64,000 nt of DNA, taken from NCBI RefSeq assembly GCF_032062135.1, contig NC_092863.1, positions 18,904,750 through 18,968,749 on the forward strand. Direction: 5' to 3'. Shown piece after piece: positions 36,281 to 49,000 of the stretch; within the stretch, counting starts at the first letter, position 1, and every line of letters begins with the position of its first letter. The notes beneath the pieces are model-generated. The model did no database searches. It worked only from the letters and a program-made list of their open reading frames with translations, and had not been told where the DNA came from. This DNA comes from Pyxicephalus adspersus (lineage: Eukaryota > Chordata > Amphibia > Anura > Pyxicephalidae). Both the position numbers and the translations under genes were made by a program.

Positions 36281-36484
36281 CAATTCCAGGTTTTGCTGCA
36301 TCGCTCAGGTTCTTCCATGATAGTCCATCTTCTCCAGTCTTGGAGAACTTATATAAATCAGGCCCAAAGTATTTAGCAGCTTCACACCTAGTCAGCTAAC
36401 CTTTTCCGTAGGAGAGGTCAGCATTGGTATATTTCAGGATTCTCTCAGGATTGCAGTCTTGGAGTGCTTTAATATATCAGGCCC
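36281..36484. repeat. Foldback arm plus companion sequence, copy 2
   Basis: Right arm 36281-36365 (ends AAATCAGGCCC), then CACACCTAGTCAGCTAACC and GAGAGGTCAGCATTGGTATA as in copy 1, then another short arm end AATATATCAGGCCC at 36484. Confidence 0.6.
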
Positions 36485-36737
36485 ACTATCACTAAATGGC
36501 AATCCTTTTTTTACCTTGACTCTTTGATTAGAAATACACACCTGAACACAATGTAGTATATTCATATTTGTGTTCACCCGACTTTTAGCCATATTTTTCA
36601 CATTGGATTCAATTAATAAACAAAAACATCAAGGTGGTTACTGAAAAGTTCCAGGTTATCTTGGACATGGAGGTTCTTCGTACAATTTTCATTTTGTTTC
36701 AGATACAAATGTGACGTGAGTAAATGTTTTTTTAATC

Positions 36738-36990
36738 CAGTGTTTCTCAACCAGTTGCTCCAGTGGTTGCAAGGGGTTCCTTGAGTCTCTTAGGTCAGGT
36801 TTAATGGCACCAATGATCTTTTTGGCTATTCGTAAGGGTGGCAGCCTTCCCGCCGGCCAACAATGTAAGAATCACCATCACCATTATTGTATTGTAAGCT
36901 GTGGATATGGTAAATATAGAAGGGGTTCCCTAAAGACCTGAAAGTTTTTTCAATGGGTTCAGCATGTTAAAAAGGCTGGGAAAGGCTACT
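36738..36990 (+). mobile_element. hAT-type MITE, family A, degraded
   Basis: CAGTGTTTCTCAACCAG start; interior CAATGATCTTTTTGGCTATT and GGGTTCCCTAAAGACCTGAA match the copy at 10633. Right end decayed; no clear target duplication. Confidence 0.7.
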
Positions 36991-36999
36991 CCAATTTCT

Positions 37000-38069
37000 A
37001 AGTCTTCATACTTACATATTGAGACTGGTACAACAATTTACTAGGTTTTACAATACAGTAGCACAGTAAAAGGAAGTAATAACTTGAGGCAAAATGATTC
37101 CCTTTTCCTTATAGAGAAAAATACGAACTCTGTTTATGTCATACATCACTTTAGAAGCCATAACTTATGAACAATAGGATGGAATGATTCATATGAGTAA
37201 CAACAGTATTACTAACATTTCAAAAATGGAGTTCCCATGTTGAGCAGCGCAAGAAAGAACAACCCCGACAGAGTCTAAATCAGGAACTTGCTTGGAGTGT
37301 TGCTGCTCAAAGTAAAACTACGGATTAAAGAAACACTTGGTAAGCACAAATATATTTCAATTCTCTGACGTTTTCAAGCTTTATTGCTTTTAGTCTCCAA
37401 CTTTTTTTTTTCCCTAAATATTACATTTACTAATGGTTCTTTTGAACAACAAAGTAAAAGTGCCCAACTGTGACAATGAACCTGCACAATGTTCGCTAAA
37501 TGTCCATTATATATAAAAGCACTAAAATGCTGTCAAAACCATACAACTCACAGGTAGTAAGGGACAAAGGACCAAATGGCGCTGACGTAGTGTTAACTAT
37601 TCTAAGGGGGAAGTGAACTGCCTGCCTTTATCTTACACAACTTCCTACATACCCTAAATGTAACCAAATTGACTGTAAAATTCCAAAAAGAATCCACACC
37701 ACTATGATGCCTCTGTATTCTACTTTGTACCTCCTTCTTGTCTTCAGAATTTTCATTCTCTTATACACAAAAGAGGTTTTTCTACACCTGTCTGTAGTAC
37801 TATTATCACTTGATAATTAGATCTGGTCAATAGGATGCAAAATGTATAAATAATATTATATTAATATTATTAATAATAATAATACCTTTAACTTTTGTAT
37901 GCAAAGAACATACAGCTTGAAAGTTTGATTGGCTTAGTTTTAAGGTAATGCTATTTGCATACAGAAGTTTTCTTGTTGACCATAACACCAATAATGTAAT
38001 TCAATGAAAGGCACGTCCTATTAAGTCACATTTTTATAATAATTTATATGATCATAAAAGCTTTTGATA

Positions 38070-38106
<37 letters not shown>

Positions 38107-39512
38107 TATTAATAGGAAAGAAACCATAAGGTTGGTACTTGTTCCCAGAAAGGTTGCAACCCTTGTTACAAAGCAGTAAGATTCCTATACTTAAAATATA
38201 GGTCAGTGTGTCTTACTCACAGTATGGCTTCTGCCAGAACTAAAAGCAAGCGAATTTTAGTCATCTAAATGGGTAGAATGTTTTCATAACCAAATCATGG
38301 TCATATAGGATCTGTTCTGCCCACACTCTGCTTGTTCAGATAATTACTGCAATACACAAGCTTTGCAGTCCAATCCTGTTACAGCCGAGAGATTATCTGC
38401 AGCCCACATGTATTGTCAGAAGAAATGTCACTATCCATAAACCTATTTTTTGATACCATTTGCCAGTGGCAAAAAAGAACTTTCACAGTATTTGAAGCTG
38501 AGAAATATCCACTCCCCTGTTAATTTCATGGCATTTTTTTTGTAATTGTCCTGGTTTTGTCGAGAGGTTGATGATTGCAATGTGCTATAAAGAGCTATTT
38601 GGGTGGCCGTCCTGATGACGCAGTTGCTGTGACTTTAGAATAACATACTGAAAATAATAATTATTACGATGTGTATATACCCAATGGATGCAAATTGCAG
38701 ATTTGTTTTTTTTTCTAATAGGTCATTATTTAATCATAGTGAATCAGAAGTGCATAGCAGTCCTGGCAGAAACCAAAAATAGTTTTTATTGCCAAAGCTA
38801 ATAATACATTTGGTTAAGTTTTTAAAAGTCACAATGATCAGCATGTAGACTTGCTGCTCTGTCCCTATTATTTCATTCTGGGAGACCGATTATCTGAATT
38901 TAAAGAGAACCTGTCATTTTGTCCTCTTAGGGCAAACTAACATTCAGTTAACAGTTCTCATGATATCCCCCCTTCTACTTTTGCTTACCTTTCCCTTTAG
39001 CCTCAGTCTCAGTAATACTGTTTTCTTATCAGAGCCCGGAGTTTAAATCACTGCATTAACTCTATTGTATTGATATTCCATCATTAAAAGAGGTGGAAGA
39101 ATATTTAGTCTCTGCAAAAAATAATAAGCTTTTTTCTTTGCTTGCTCGGTTGCAATGACAGCCCATTCATTTGGCTTGACATTCCTAATGAGTAAAGGGC
39201 AGGGTGCAGTACATAGCTTTCTAATTCAAATCATTGTGTCTCAGTATAGTTCTCAGGAGCTTTTGTTCCTGATGCAGTGAGCTTTTTGGGCATTTCCAGG
39301 CATTTTGTATTTGCAGACAGACTACCCTAAGTAATATCCAAATATAATGCTGAGCATCAATTTTTTCAATAAATAAAATACAGTGAAAGGAAAGTGTAGG
39401 AAAGAGAGAGAAGCTTACATTATGTAGAAAAAAAAGGTTCAGTACAGGAGAGGAGATTGTAGCCTGGTCACATCATTGTCCCCAGCTTGTAACTGGACAA
39501 AGAAGAAAGACT
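37000..39512. other. Intron; no exon seen
   Basis: AT-rich with an ATTTGCAT octamer at 37953-37960, an interrupted TAATATTA cluster near 37855-37885 and a (TA)n tract at 38072-38103. No coding signal. Confidence 0.5.
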
Positions 39513-39514
39513 GA

Positions 39515-39836
39515 TTAATATTGTTACACAGTATTTATATAGCGCCAACATATTACACAGTGCTGTACAAAGTCCATAGTCATGTCACTAGCTGTCCCTC
39601 AAAGCGGCTCACAATCTAATGTTCTTACCATAGTCATATGCCTTTTTCATAATCAAAGGTCAATTTTGAGTGGAAGTCAATTAACCTAACTGACATGTTT
39701 TTAAAATGTGGGAGGAAACCAGAGTACCCACACGCAAACATGGGGAGAACATGCAAACTACATGCTCCCAGTCAAGATTTGAACCGGGGACCCAGTGCTG
39801 CAAAGGTTAAACTGCTAACCTCTGAGCCACCCATGA
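39515..39836 (-). mobile_element. tRNA-derived SINE, near full length
   Basis: Read on the minus strand from 39836: TGGCTCAGAGGTTAGCAG (39812-39829) fits a tRNA A box and GGTTCAAATC (39776-39785) a B box, the pol III promoter of a SINE head. The centre has GCATGTTCTCCCCATG and GGTTTCCTCCCACATT. The 3' tail TTGGCGCTATATAAATACTG matches the L2-like tails at 12785 and 53100. The shared tail suggests mobilisation by an L2-clade LINE. Confidence 0.8.
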
Positions 39837-41050
39837 TGAAGAAATATAATTGCCCTTTCCCTTGCTGTGATCTTTGAGGATCCTTGAGAATGAATAGGGT
39901 CACATTAAAAGCAGCTCAAGAGGTCGGGGATGCCTTTTTCTTATTTAAGAAGTATGAGTTAGTATAGTTAAGAATATAGAAACAATCCATATTCTGGATA
40001 CAGGTACACTTTAGGAGAATTTATAGGTGTGCAAAAAAAAAAAAATAGAAATCTTTTTTTCCACCAGGTTGTTTTATGAACTTGGAGCGTTTTTTACCTT
40101 CCTGTTGCACAGCATCTTATACTATAAGTATAGTAAATAATTGTATTGTATGGATAATAAGAAATGTTGATTCCATCTATAACTCTGAAATAGGCAGCTA
40201 TTAGAGCTCTATGTGAATGGTATTTTAACACCTTAAGGTGGAAGACCTAAACAATTGCAATCACACGTTACCTATTTGTTTCTCTTCTAACTACAGCTCA
40301 CTGAATTGTGTTATTGCTGGTTAACATCCCCCTCACTATGTTACAGTAAATTGATATCTGTCTGTCCCAGTTTCCCTTCTCCCATTTATTTCTTCTCCCT
40401 GTCTTATACCTTGGCTCTTGTATCATCCTGCTGTTTTTTCATTAGCGCACAGTTTCCTAAGCACAGAGCTGTCTGTTGTTATAAATGTACATTGGCTGCT
40501 TCCTAGAGAAGGCATTGCTGGCAGAGACCCATTCTTTCTTTATTCAGTGCACACGCTCTGGATTAGATTGGTGTTCTGTTTAACTTTCAGGTGACAAGAG
40601 GCTTTGTCTTCCAGCTGTATTAGCTAAATATATGCTGATTTATCAATGTGCAATACCAGAGAGGCTATAAAGCTTAAAGCGTAGAGGGTTACCATGTGCA
40701 TCAGTTGTATCCTAACCATTGGCTCACAGGTCCCTGATATGGCTGCTGGGAACCTCTGGACAGGTGATGAGCACCTGTGTCTGAGAATGGAATTACATAA
40801 AACTTACATTTCCAATTTGTGCCACTTCTAGCCTATTACTCCCATGACATGAAATCATTGTGATCCACACAGTTGAGAATAGTTTGATTAGGCTCGATAC
40901 AAACCCGATTAGGTTTTCAAAGAAATCTATGATTGGAGATGTCCTAAAGTAAACTGCATGTCGAAATGACCAGATCCAGAGGTATAGGCTGCACATTTTC
41001 ACTAATAATATTAAAGCCTTTCATGTTTCCATTGCTCCCACCTTCAGAGC
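39837..41050. other. Intron; no exon seen
   Basis: AT-rich, short frames only. Confidence 0.5.
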
Positions 41051-41052
41051 CT

Positions 41053-41335
41053 ATGAGGTTGATGTACTAAAGAAATATAGACTGTTCACATAGAAAATTT
41101 GCAATGGATAGTTCACTTATTTTGGGAATCTGTATAAGAATCTGCTGACTTATCTATCCAATCATGTGTAGAAAATGCACTTTTCTAAAAAATACTCAGT
41201 TGTATGGTAGGAAATCTAAAACAGTATTGTCCTTCTACATTTATTAAGGTAAGTAAAGTATCCCTGAAAATGTGAATAGTCGCCTTGGTAAGTTAACAGT
41301 CTTAATTTCCTAGTAAATCAGCCCCTGTGGCCCAG
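41053..41335. mobile_element. MITE-like repeat ending TAAATCAGCCCC
   Basis: Left edge GTTGATGTACTAAAGAAA and right edge TTTCCTAGTAAATCAGCCCC are roughly inverted; TGTTCACATAG and GTTCACTTATTT words resemble the element at 46859. Confidence 0.45.
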
Positions 41336-42159
41336 GAGTTATCTCACCTTGTTAAAAGACCAATAGACAGGCTAAGAATGTGGGGAGGGGCAAGACAAAA
41401 CAGCCTTCTGGGCGTCAATATATACCTGAGCAGCAAGGCATATCTCTGGTTAAAGCACCATAAAACACTCTTACCAGTATAGTTGTTGTCTTTTATTTGC
41501 AATCCCTAATTAGTAACTGCTAATTGTCATCTGGGACTCTAATTTGGGTTTGTACAATATATTTTCCTTTTCTTAAATTTCCTTTTCTTAATTTTTATAA
41601 TGGAAGCAGCATAACCCCCAGATGGGTTCCAAAGGAGTTGAGTTGGTTGGTGTTCAGCCTGGAAAATGATCAGTGCCAGACCTTGTAGTCTGTATGGAAT
41701 AGCACTATAGATTAGGTAAGTATTGCAGAATTTTTTTTTAGTATTACAAGAAATTATATATAACAAGTCACCTAAGCTGTTGCAGATGCATGCTGGACAT
41801 TGTTAGAACAGTTTGAACCTTTTTTTTTTTTTGTGGTGTCAGTTGTTAGTAAAAAAATGTTTTAAGTTTTATAACTTTTTAATTGTTTTTTTTTTACATT
41901 GGTGTTTGTAAACAAATCAGTGTAGTGTTGAGTAACTATTGCCCTTACTTCCCCTACATTATATGAATGGGTTTGTTTAGTCTTCACACCCCTCTATATA
42001 ATGGAGTCCGCTGTTGTGTGAGTCAGAGAAGGTAGAGGGGTGTTCTAACAGAAGACCAGTGTCTGGGAGCGGGTGGTATATAGGACATGGGTAGAAGTCT
42101 GACAGCGGACGTGGCACCCAGGCACCATATGACTGGCACAAGCACTGCAGGGAGCAGAA

Positions 42160-42325
42160 GCACTTATCCAACAAACCTGGAATGAATTTGGTCTAGGATT
42201 AAAAACATTTGCCTATTATTAGTACATGGTTTTTCAGAAATCCATTTTAGGTTTGCTGGATCACCCAGGTTCACTCATGATAGTCTATCCTTTTCAGACT
42301 TGAAAAACTTTTATAAATCGGCCCC
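42160..42325. mobile_element. Foldback MITE, left arm truncated
   Basis: CAACAAACCTGGAATGAATT on the left; GGTTTGCTGGATCACCCAGG and TTTTATAAATCGGCCCC on the right. Confidence 0.65.
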
Positions 42326-45300
42326 AGTGTCTATAACCTTTGACACTGAATTATACCTTCATTGCCCACATTTTTTCCCGGGAGAGTAATCTGGGGAAAC
42401 CTTTGTGCCCTTTCCGCTCTATAAGATCTACCAAGTTATTAACATTATTACCTCTAATTTAGAACTGTGTTTAGAAATAACTGCCTGACATGGTTAAATT
42501 GACTTTGCACGTACAGAAAATGCACTACACTCAGCTGAGGGAAGTTTTCCTTTTGATATACAGAAAGATAAGCTAAGTAAACGAAGCAGAAAGCTTTGAT
42601 AGAAAGCTGGATGACAGATGAACCGATCTTTAGTCTTTGGAAAGCTATTTTTATGACAAGTATAGCAATTTCTTAACATGACCTAACCATGCATAATGGC
42701 TGCTGATACCAGTAACCGTACTGTGAAATAGGGGAAAGCGTGATTCACACACATGGTATTAATTATAAATACCAAATACCTTGATAAAAATAAGGAACTT
42801 GGAGACAGGTTATGTTAAGCAAGAATTCTGATTTAAGACCTTCTTGTAGAAGCACATGGGGGAAAACATTGCAGTGTTTATGGCTGATTCTTCTTCTTGA
42901 TGTATAACTACATCAAGTCTATGGTGCCTTTTGAGAAGCCTATCTTTTCCCCTTTTTCTTCTATGGCTGATTCTTACCTTCATTACAAAGTTCAAAAGTG
43001 CAGACAAAACTCTACCTACCTTTGCCCCAGGCCCCCTTATACCCCTTTTTGTGTTCTTTTTCTGTCCCCTTTTTTCTTTTCTTTCTCTGAGCCATTTACT
43101 AATATTGCTCCTACCCCCAATAAGCCTTTCATAATGAGAATGTATACATCACTCTTTTTATAGGACTTGTCCTTGGCCTAATGTACTATATGCCATCATA
43201 ACACATATCTTGGCATTCACTGGGTTGCATTCATTGCATTTTCATATTGTGCTATAAAAATAAATAAAAAATAAATAAAAAATAAAAAAATAACTGCTTA
43301 GTGGAAGTTATGAGGTTTATTCACTTTTATTTACTTTATCTGTATCTATCCTTCCCCTGGGATGCCCAAACGTAAACTCTAGGTAAATATAAAAGACACC
43401 TGTATTGATAAATACATTATTATGTATTTATTTTTATAATGGACGCAGCATAAGTATCTAAGAATGACAAAATATCAGCCCCTTCCATTCCACCATACAG
43501 ATGGAGAAGCAAGACATAAGGGAAGTCATGTGTGCTGCAGTGCTCGTCTGTCATTTGCAACATACTGATAGCAGGTGAGAGCGGAGTGACCAGAAAATGG
43601 GCCCATCAGTCTTATCTTTATCTTTATTTTTGTTACAAACTGGAAAGATGCAAGACTCCTAAATTCTACCTAAACTTGAATTAAACCTATTATCCTTCTG
43701 TAATAAAGTTGCCTGATTGCAATTTTTTGGGTAAGATAAAGTTCTGCTTGAAGAGCAATAAAATAAAATTAAGTTTCCTGCCCTGCAAGGTAGCAATGTT
43801 TTAAAAATGTCAGGATTGGATGGATATACAAATCACGAAAGGTGAATCAGCTCCTAAATTTGTATTTGATCTGAGATCTAAGCTCTTTGCCTAGACTTCA
43901 AGCTCAACACTTTACACCTGGCGTCTTTACACTACATTCTATACCATTCAGTAAAGATTTGTGGACAGCATTATGCTTACGTTTATTGTTCATGTTGTGC
44001 ATGTTAGCAAATGAGTCTTAATGACTTTAGCATTTACAAAAAATAGCCAAGCCACTTAATAGGAGAAGGGTACCTGGGTCTGTGAATTGAGAGCACTATC
44101 TGCTCAATGACTCAGAAATCCTGAGCTCGAACACTGTAACAGCTGCCAAGGAGATAATGAAATGAAAATTACCAACGCTTGTCTAAACTTGTTGGATTCA
44201 GATGAAAACTGGGAAAGATTTAAATAGATTACCGAGGAGCATAGAGTATAAATTGGGCAAATAAGTGATGAATGATTAAAAATGTACCATGATACACAGA
44301 GACTAAGCCAGCTTTAGAAGTGATCTTCATTTTAATAATGTATTCCCAGTCAGGTTTATTAACCTGTTATTATATAATTTGGAGTTATGCAAAAAGATTA
44401 TTTTTGCTGCAGATCACTGGAGTATAATTTACCTTTAAGGTTAATAAACATGTGGAATTAAAGTTACTTTGATATGTTATTGGAATAATAACTTCAGAGT
44501 AGTAGTAAAAATGCCAACAGCCATTAGATAGTGATGTGTGCAGTATTTAGCCACTATATTCAAAAAGAACCAACCTAAAAAGTTTCAATTTTCCTCTTTC
44601 TTCTAGCAGATATTTTCATTTATTTTCATGGAAGCACCAAAACATGTGGTTTAATGATTTATAGGAACTATACCTATTTCTAGAACGGGAGAGTAGAATT
44701 AGATTATACATTTTTTTAATTGTTTATTTATTTATTTATAATAATCAGTTTTCTTTTTTTTTTTTGGAAAATGTGTCGTTTAATAACTTAAAAAAATCTA
44801 TTTATTAGTTTTATTTGTACGCTTGCTGTTTCGCTGGAGTAAGTAATATATCATTTTAATAATTTCCTTGCTACTTCATTGGAAAAAAGGTCAGCTAATG
44901 AGAGAGCCCCGGTAGAGAGTTCCATATGTACTTTTGGGACCAGGATCAGAAGCTTCAAGTTCACATTTTATCTGCAGTGCCACCTGTGGGTATCGTCTTG
45001 TATTGCTTCATTAAAATTTGTTTAAAAAACATTGTTTCAATTGTTAAACATTAGCATAACAATTACTATAATAAATGTTGTTCTCATAAGGTTGTCTCAC
45101 ACATGAAGAACTTGCTGTTGCATTAGAGGGAGCTGCAGGAAATAGGACCCATTAGTTTTCCTGCTTTTATGATTTACAACATATAGATGATTTTTTTTCT
45201 ATTCATTGTATCCTCCATAGGTAACTGCTAATTTTTTATCCATAACCTGTCATTGGTAAAATATACATATTTAAATGAGCGGTGCTGCGGTCTGTAACAA

Positions 45301-45540
45301 ACATATTTCACATTGTCATCTTTTTACCAGTTTGATTAATCTTAATCATGTGTCATGAGGGAATGAGGCATAGCCATCATTATAAATTATTAAAACATAG
45401 ACTTGATTGGGTTTCTAAGCAGTGATGAAAAAGGCTCATTGATTTTTGTTTAACATTAAAATCTCTTAGTAGGTTTGCACTCAGTGATGTACAACACAGG
45501 CCTTATATAGGATGCTGACTATTTAAACTTACACAATGTA
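42326..45540. other. Intron; no exon seen; A-rich tract and repeat traces
   Basis: (AAATA)n-like tract at 43251-43293. 43650-43755 carries, on the minus strand, a fragment of the 22089 family (TTGCAATCAGGCAACTTTAT). The remainder is AT-rich. Confidence 0.5.
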
Positions 45541-45544
45541 ATGC

Positions 45545-45710
45545 AGTGCTCAACCCATACATTTTTTTAAAGCTGGGTGAGAAGAAATTGTAGGCAGGTG
45601 GCTGCCCCTGTATTGTGACCCAACTCATCAGTACCCTCCCAAAAACAGCCAGGGGGCTGCTGAAAAGTGGCGGGTGGTGCCCCCAGCTAAAAGGGCCTGG
45701 GGAGAACAAT
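45545..45710 (-). repeat. Dispersed GTTCTCCCCAGGCCCTTTTA repeat
   Basis: Minus strand: GTTCTCCCCAGGCCCTTTTA, GCACCACCCGCCACTTTTCA, GTGACCCA and GGCAGCCACCTGCC. Same word order as at 55877-55966 and 57305-57459. Confidence 0.65.
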
Positions 45711-46059
45711 GTAATCTAAAGGCCTATAACAGGTAAATGGTGTGAAATATTTTTTCATGACTCATTAGAAAGCAATATAAAAGGTCACCTGTGGGACACA
45801 CTAATATATTACACTTATTCAGTCGATTTAATACTTTCTGGGAATAGGTAAGGGGCAATATGAATCCCTGTATTCATTTCTCAGGATTACAGAGCAGATA
45901 TCTGAGGGCCAGCTTCTTAAAGGGGGCTTCCAGATTTGATTACGACCCCCACAACACTGTGAGACATGTTGTGGGAATGGGGTAATCTCCCCTAAAGATG
46001 GTCCTTGCTACCGATGGGTCCTTTGCTGAAGGGATGGGGGCTATACACTTTTTGTTACA

Positions 46060-46760
46060 AAGTTACATAGTTAGTTTGAAAAAAGACATAGGTCCACCAA
46101 GTTCAACCACTAGGGAATTTAACATATACCAGATAAAATCCTTATAGACCTGGTCGATCAAGAGGAAGGCAAAAAAAAAACCCTGGTTCAATTTGCTCTA
46201 ACAGAGGAAATAATTCCTTCCTGCTTCCATGAGGCAATTGGATGTTCCCTACATCAACAGTCTCTGTTATCCTTACTTTAAAGCCCTAATACCCAGTTAT
46301 ATTCTGTGCTTCTAGAAATGGTGCTTGATTTTGGGTAATGTAAGTATTCAACCTCCACCAAGAATGTGCGCGGGGCCGCGTATACTTATTTTAGGCATGC
46401 ATATTCCATATCAAGCCATACATTAAAAGCTTATATATGTAATTTACAACTTTAAGTATTTTACGCCAGGTACTATTTAATAACTAGGGGAATCCAATTA
46501 ATCGGCACTTCTATGGGGTAATAGCTCGATTTATTTATTTTTGGTGGCCCAGTTATACCCCCGTTAAGCTCTCTTCTCAAGCCAGAATAGATTCAGTCCA
46601 AATAATCTCTCCTCATAGCTGAGCTCCTCCATTCCTTTTGTTCCCTTCCTTCTTTGGCAAGCCAAATTCCATTAAGTTTGCTGTCCAAATCTTCAATAAA
46701 GGAAAGTCTCAAGCCTAATAAAGAATCTTGTTTAATATTGGGGAGCCCTACATATTTTTT
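46060..46760. repeat. Long repeat beginning TTACATAGTTAGTTTGAAAA
   Basis: TTACATAGTTAGTTTGAAAA then GACATAGGTCCACCAAGTTC and GAGGAAGGCAAAAAAAAAACC form a sequence I recall as common in frog genomes, though I cannot name its class. Edges are approximate. Confidence 0.4.
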
Positions 46761-46858
46761 AATGTTATATAATTTTTTTTGTTCTAGGCGTCAAATACAT
46801 CTGAGCTGTCTACAAAATAAAAAAAAAATATAGAAATGCTTGTATGGGGAAAATCTGG

Positions 46859-47128
46859 TAGTCCGAACTCCCTGAACGAATGGTTTAGGCTGTTCACTTA
46901 GGAAATTAAATGATCACTTAGTAAAGTTAATCCATTAGTTTAGTGAATGTGGAAAACATTCATTCTGCAAAGCATACCAATTCATCTACAAGGAAATAAA
47001 AAAAAAGGAAAAGATTTTTGCATTCACATGATTGGATGGTTGAATTAATCAGAACTTTATCTCATTCACTAAGCAAAGGGATTATTTACTTAGTGAACTA
47101 ACTAAACTCCTTTACTAAATCAGCCCGA
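46859..47128. mobile_element. MITE-like repeat ending TAAATCAGCCCG
   Basis: Several short inverted words (TTCACTTAGGAAA, TTTACTTAGTGAA) and right edge CTTTACTAAATCAGCCCG as in the 41053 element. Confidence 0.5.
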
Positions 47129-48108
47129 TTGATCCAAGAGGCCCACAGTAGCATACAGCTAGCCCATCTCTTAGTGCTACTTTCTAGCTTAGTCAGGTTG
47201 GATTATCGTGATGAATAGCTAATTTCTTTCAGTTGTATATATAATAAGCAGCCTTGAGAGCAGCAGTCTAAAACATCTATAGCACATTTATTCAAGTAAA
47301 ACCTTTCTATTTGAAAAAAAAATCTTCAGAACACTTTTGCATTCAGTAACTGTGTGTAGGAATTGTTCAATAAGCTCTTTAATGTAAATGGCTGCGATCC
47401 GTCTTTTTTCACACAAAACCCAAATGATATGGCATTAAAAGTGATTTATATTCCTCATGTGTTCTCATACTCTACCTTGCTCTCAATGGCTCTTTCTTTC
47501 TCTGTCAGTATAGAAAAAAGCAAGGCACATCCTGTCCTTATTATCATTGTTTTTTTTTTTACTAAAAATGTTCTAAAGTCCTTGGTGTGCAAACAAAGAG
47601 AATTCAACATATTTTCTTCTTTTCATCATGTTTTGTGCAACATATGGTCATCTCAGGATAGTAAATAGTAGACCATATAATTAAAAAGTAGCCTAAAGAC
47701 CACAACAAACAATCAGCTGTGATTTTCCTAGTGGAGGTGAAAGAAACATGAGGAACATTCTTCTTTAGAATTCTTCTTCTACTGAATAATGTATTTATCT
47801 GACTTGGGGCTAAGGAGGACATTTCAGGCTGTGTTGTATTTACCTTACCAATATGGAAACTGAAGAACGACCTTTAGATATATTGCATTTATTTTCCTTT
47901 TTTACCTGTGGATCCAGTCCGAAATCTTATGACCATGTAAGTTTTTGAAGGTCAGATTGAATTCTTAGGCAATACTATATCCTAATAATTTAAATATCCC
48001 TCTCTGGGGAAAATGAACTATTAATTACATTTATGTATACGAAGGGAGCTTTACACACTGAAAGTATTGAATGAGTATGGCCTGGCACAATGGAAGTGAG
48101 GGAACACA
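47129..48108. other. Intron; no exon seen
   Basis: AT-rich; a frame at 47363-47668 has no recognisable domain. Confidence 0.5.
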
Positions 48109-48109
48109 A

Positions 48110-48236
48110 TGCTGTCTATTTATAAAGAAGTCAATCTGATATTCAGAGATTCAGTTACTGCAAGTTACTACTTTTCCTCCAGGAAATGTTTCAGTGAATG
48201 TCAGATTCACTGATTCATAAATAGAGCCCAACATGT
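48110..48236. mobile_element. Small foldback element, GGGCTCTATTTAT ends
   Basis: CTGTCTATTTATAAAGAAGT on the left and CATAAATAGAGCCCAA on the right; inner ATTCAGAGATTCAG and CAGTGAATGTCAGATTC words are inverted. Confidence 0.55.
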
Positions 48237-48946
48237 TTTCCTAAATTTAATAAAATGCCAAGCCATGTACAAGTTCCTTTCTAAAGCTAGGAACTAAAAA
48301 CCTACTCTTACCAATTTTCTTTTGACATTCCCGTGTTTATATTATGCGACATCAGTTATTTACAGAATATATTACCTAGATGAAATCAACTATACTTTTA
48401 GTATTATTTTACTTTAAACTTAAGGGGTTGACTTATACCTGGAAGCCTTCTCTACCATATGCAAGGCAACTCATGGAGGTGGCATTGAGACAAATTTACT
48501 TGTTTCAGCATGCTGGTCCCCAAGATCTCCCTCTCCCATTTATTACAGGCTTCTCAATATATCATCGTATACCCTTCCATTCATCATCGGCGCGTCACAC
48601 TTGTAAACAAATGGCTTTGATGAATAGGAGAATAAATGATGTTATACACAAGTGGCTGTGATGAATGGGAGAATATATGATGTTATATGCAAGTACACTT
48701 GTGTGATGAATGGGAGAGTAGGTGATGACACAATTAAGCTTCTTTAATGAACAGACCACAATATCAATTAGGCATTTCTCCTTTCTTCTTTTCCTTTGGC
48801 TTGGGAGCTCCCTGACCGCCCATGTAAGATGTGCTATTGGAGAGGGGCTTACTGATTATCAATGTAAAAGGGGATTTTGCCCAGGGGGTAGGGAGGGCAC
48901 ATTGACAACAATGGTTTCACTCCTAGACTTGAGAAAGTGTTTTTCC

Positions 48947-48949
<3 letters not shown>

Positions 48950-48988
<39 letters not shown>

Positions 48989-49000
48989 GGGGGGGGGGGG
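48950..49000. repeat. T38-G13 homopolymer pair
   Basis: 38 T followed directly by 13 G. Likely old poly-A insertion plus slippage; assembly length may be unreliable. Confidence 0.9.

Noticed and set aside
39695..39877. Open frame and tRNA gene candidate
   Set aside because: The A and B boxes belong to a SINE head in minus orientation; no cloverleaf with acceptor pairing was seen.
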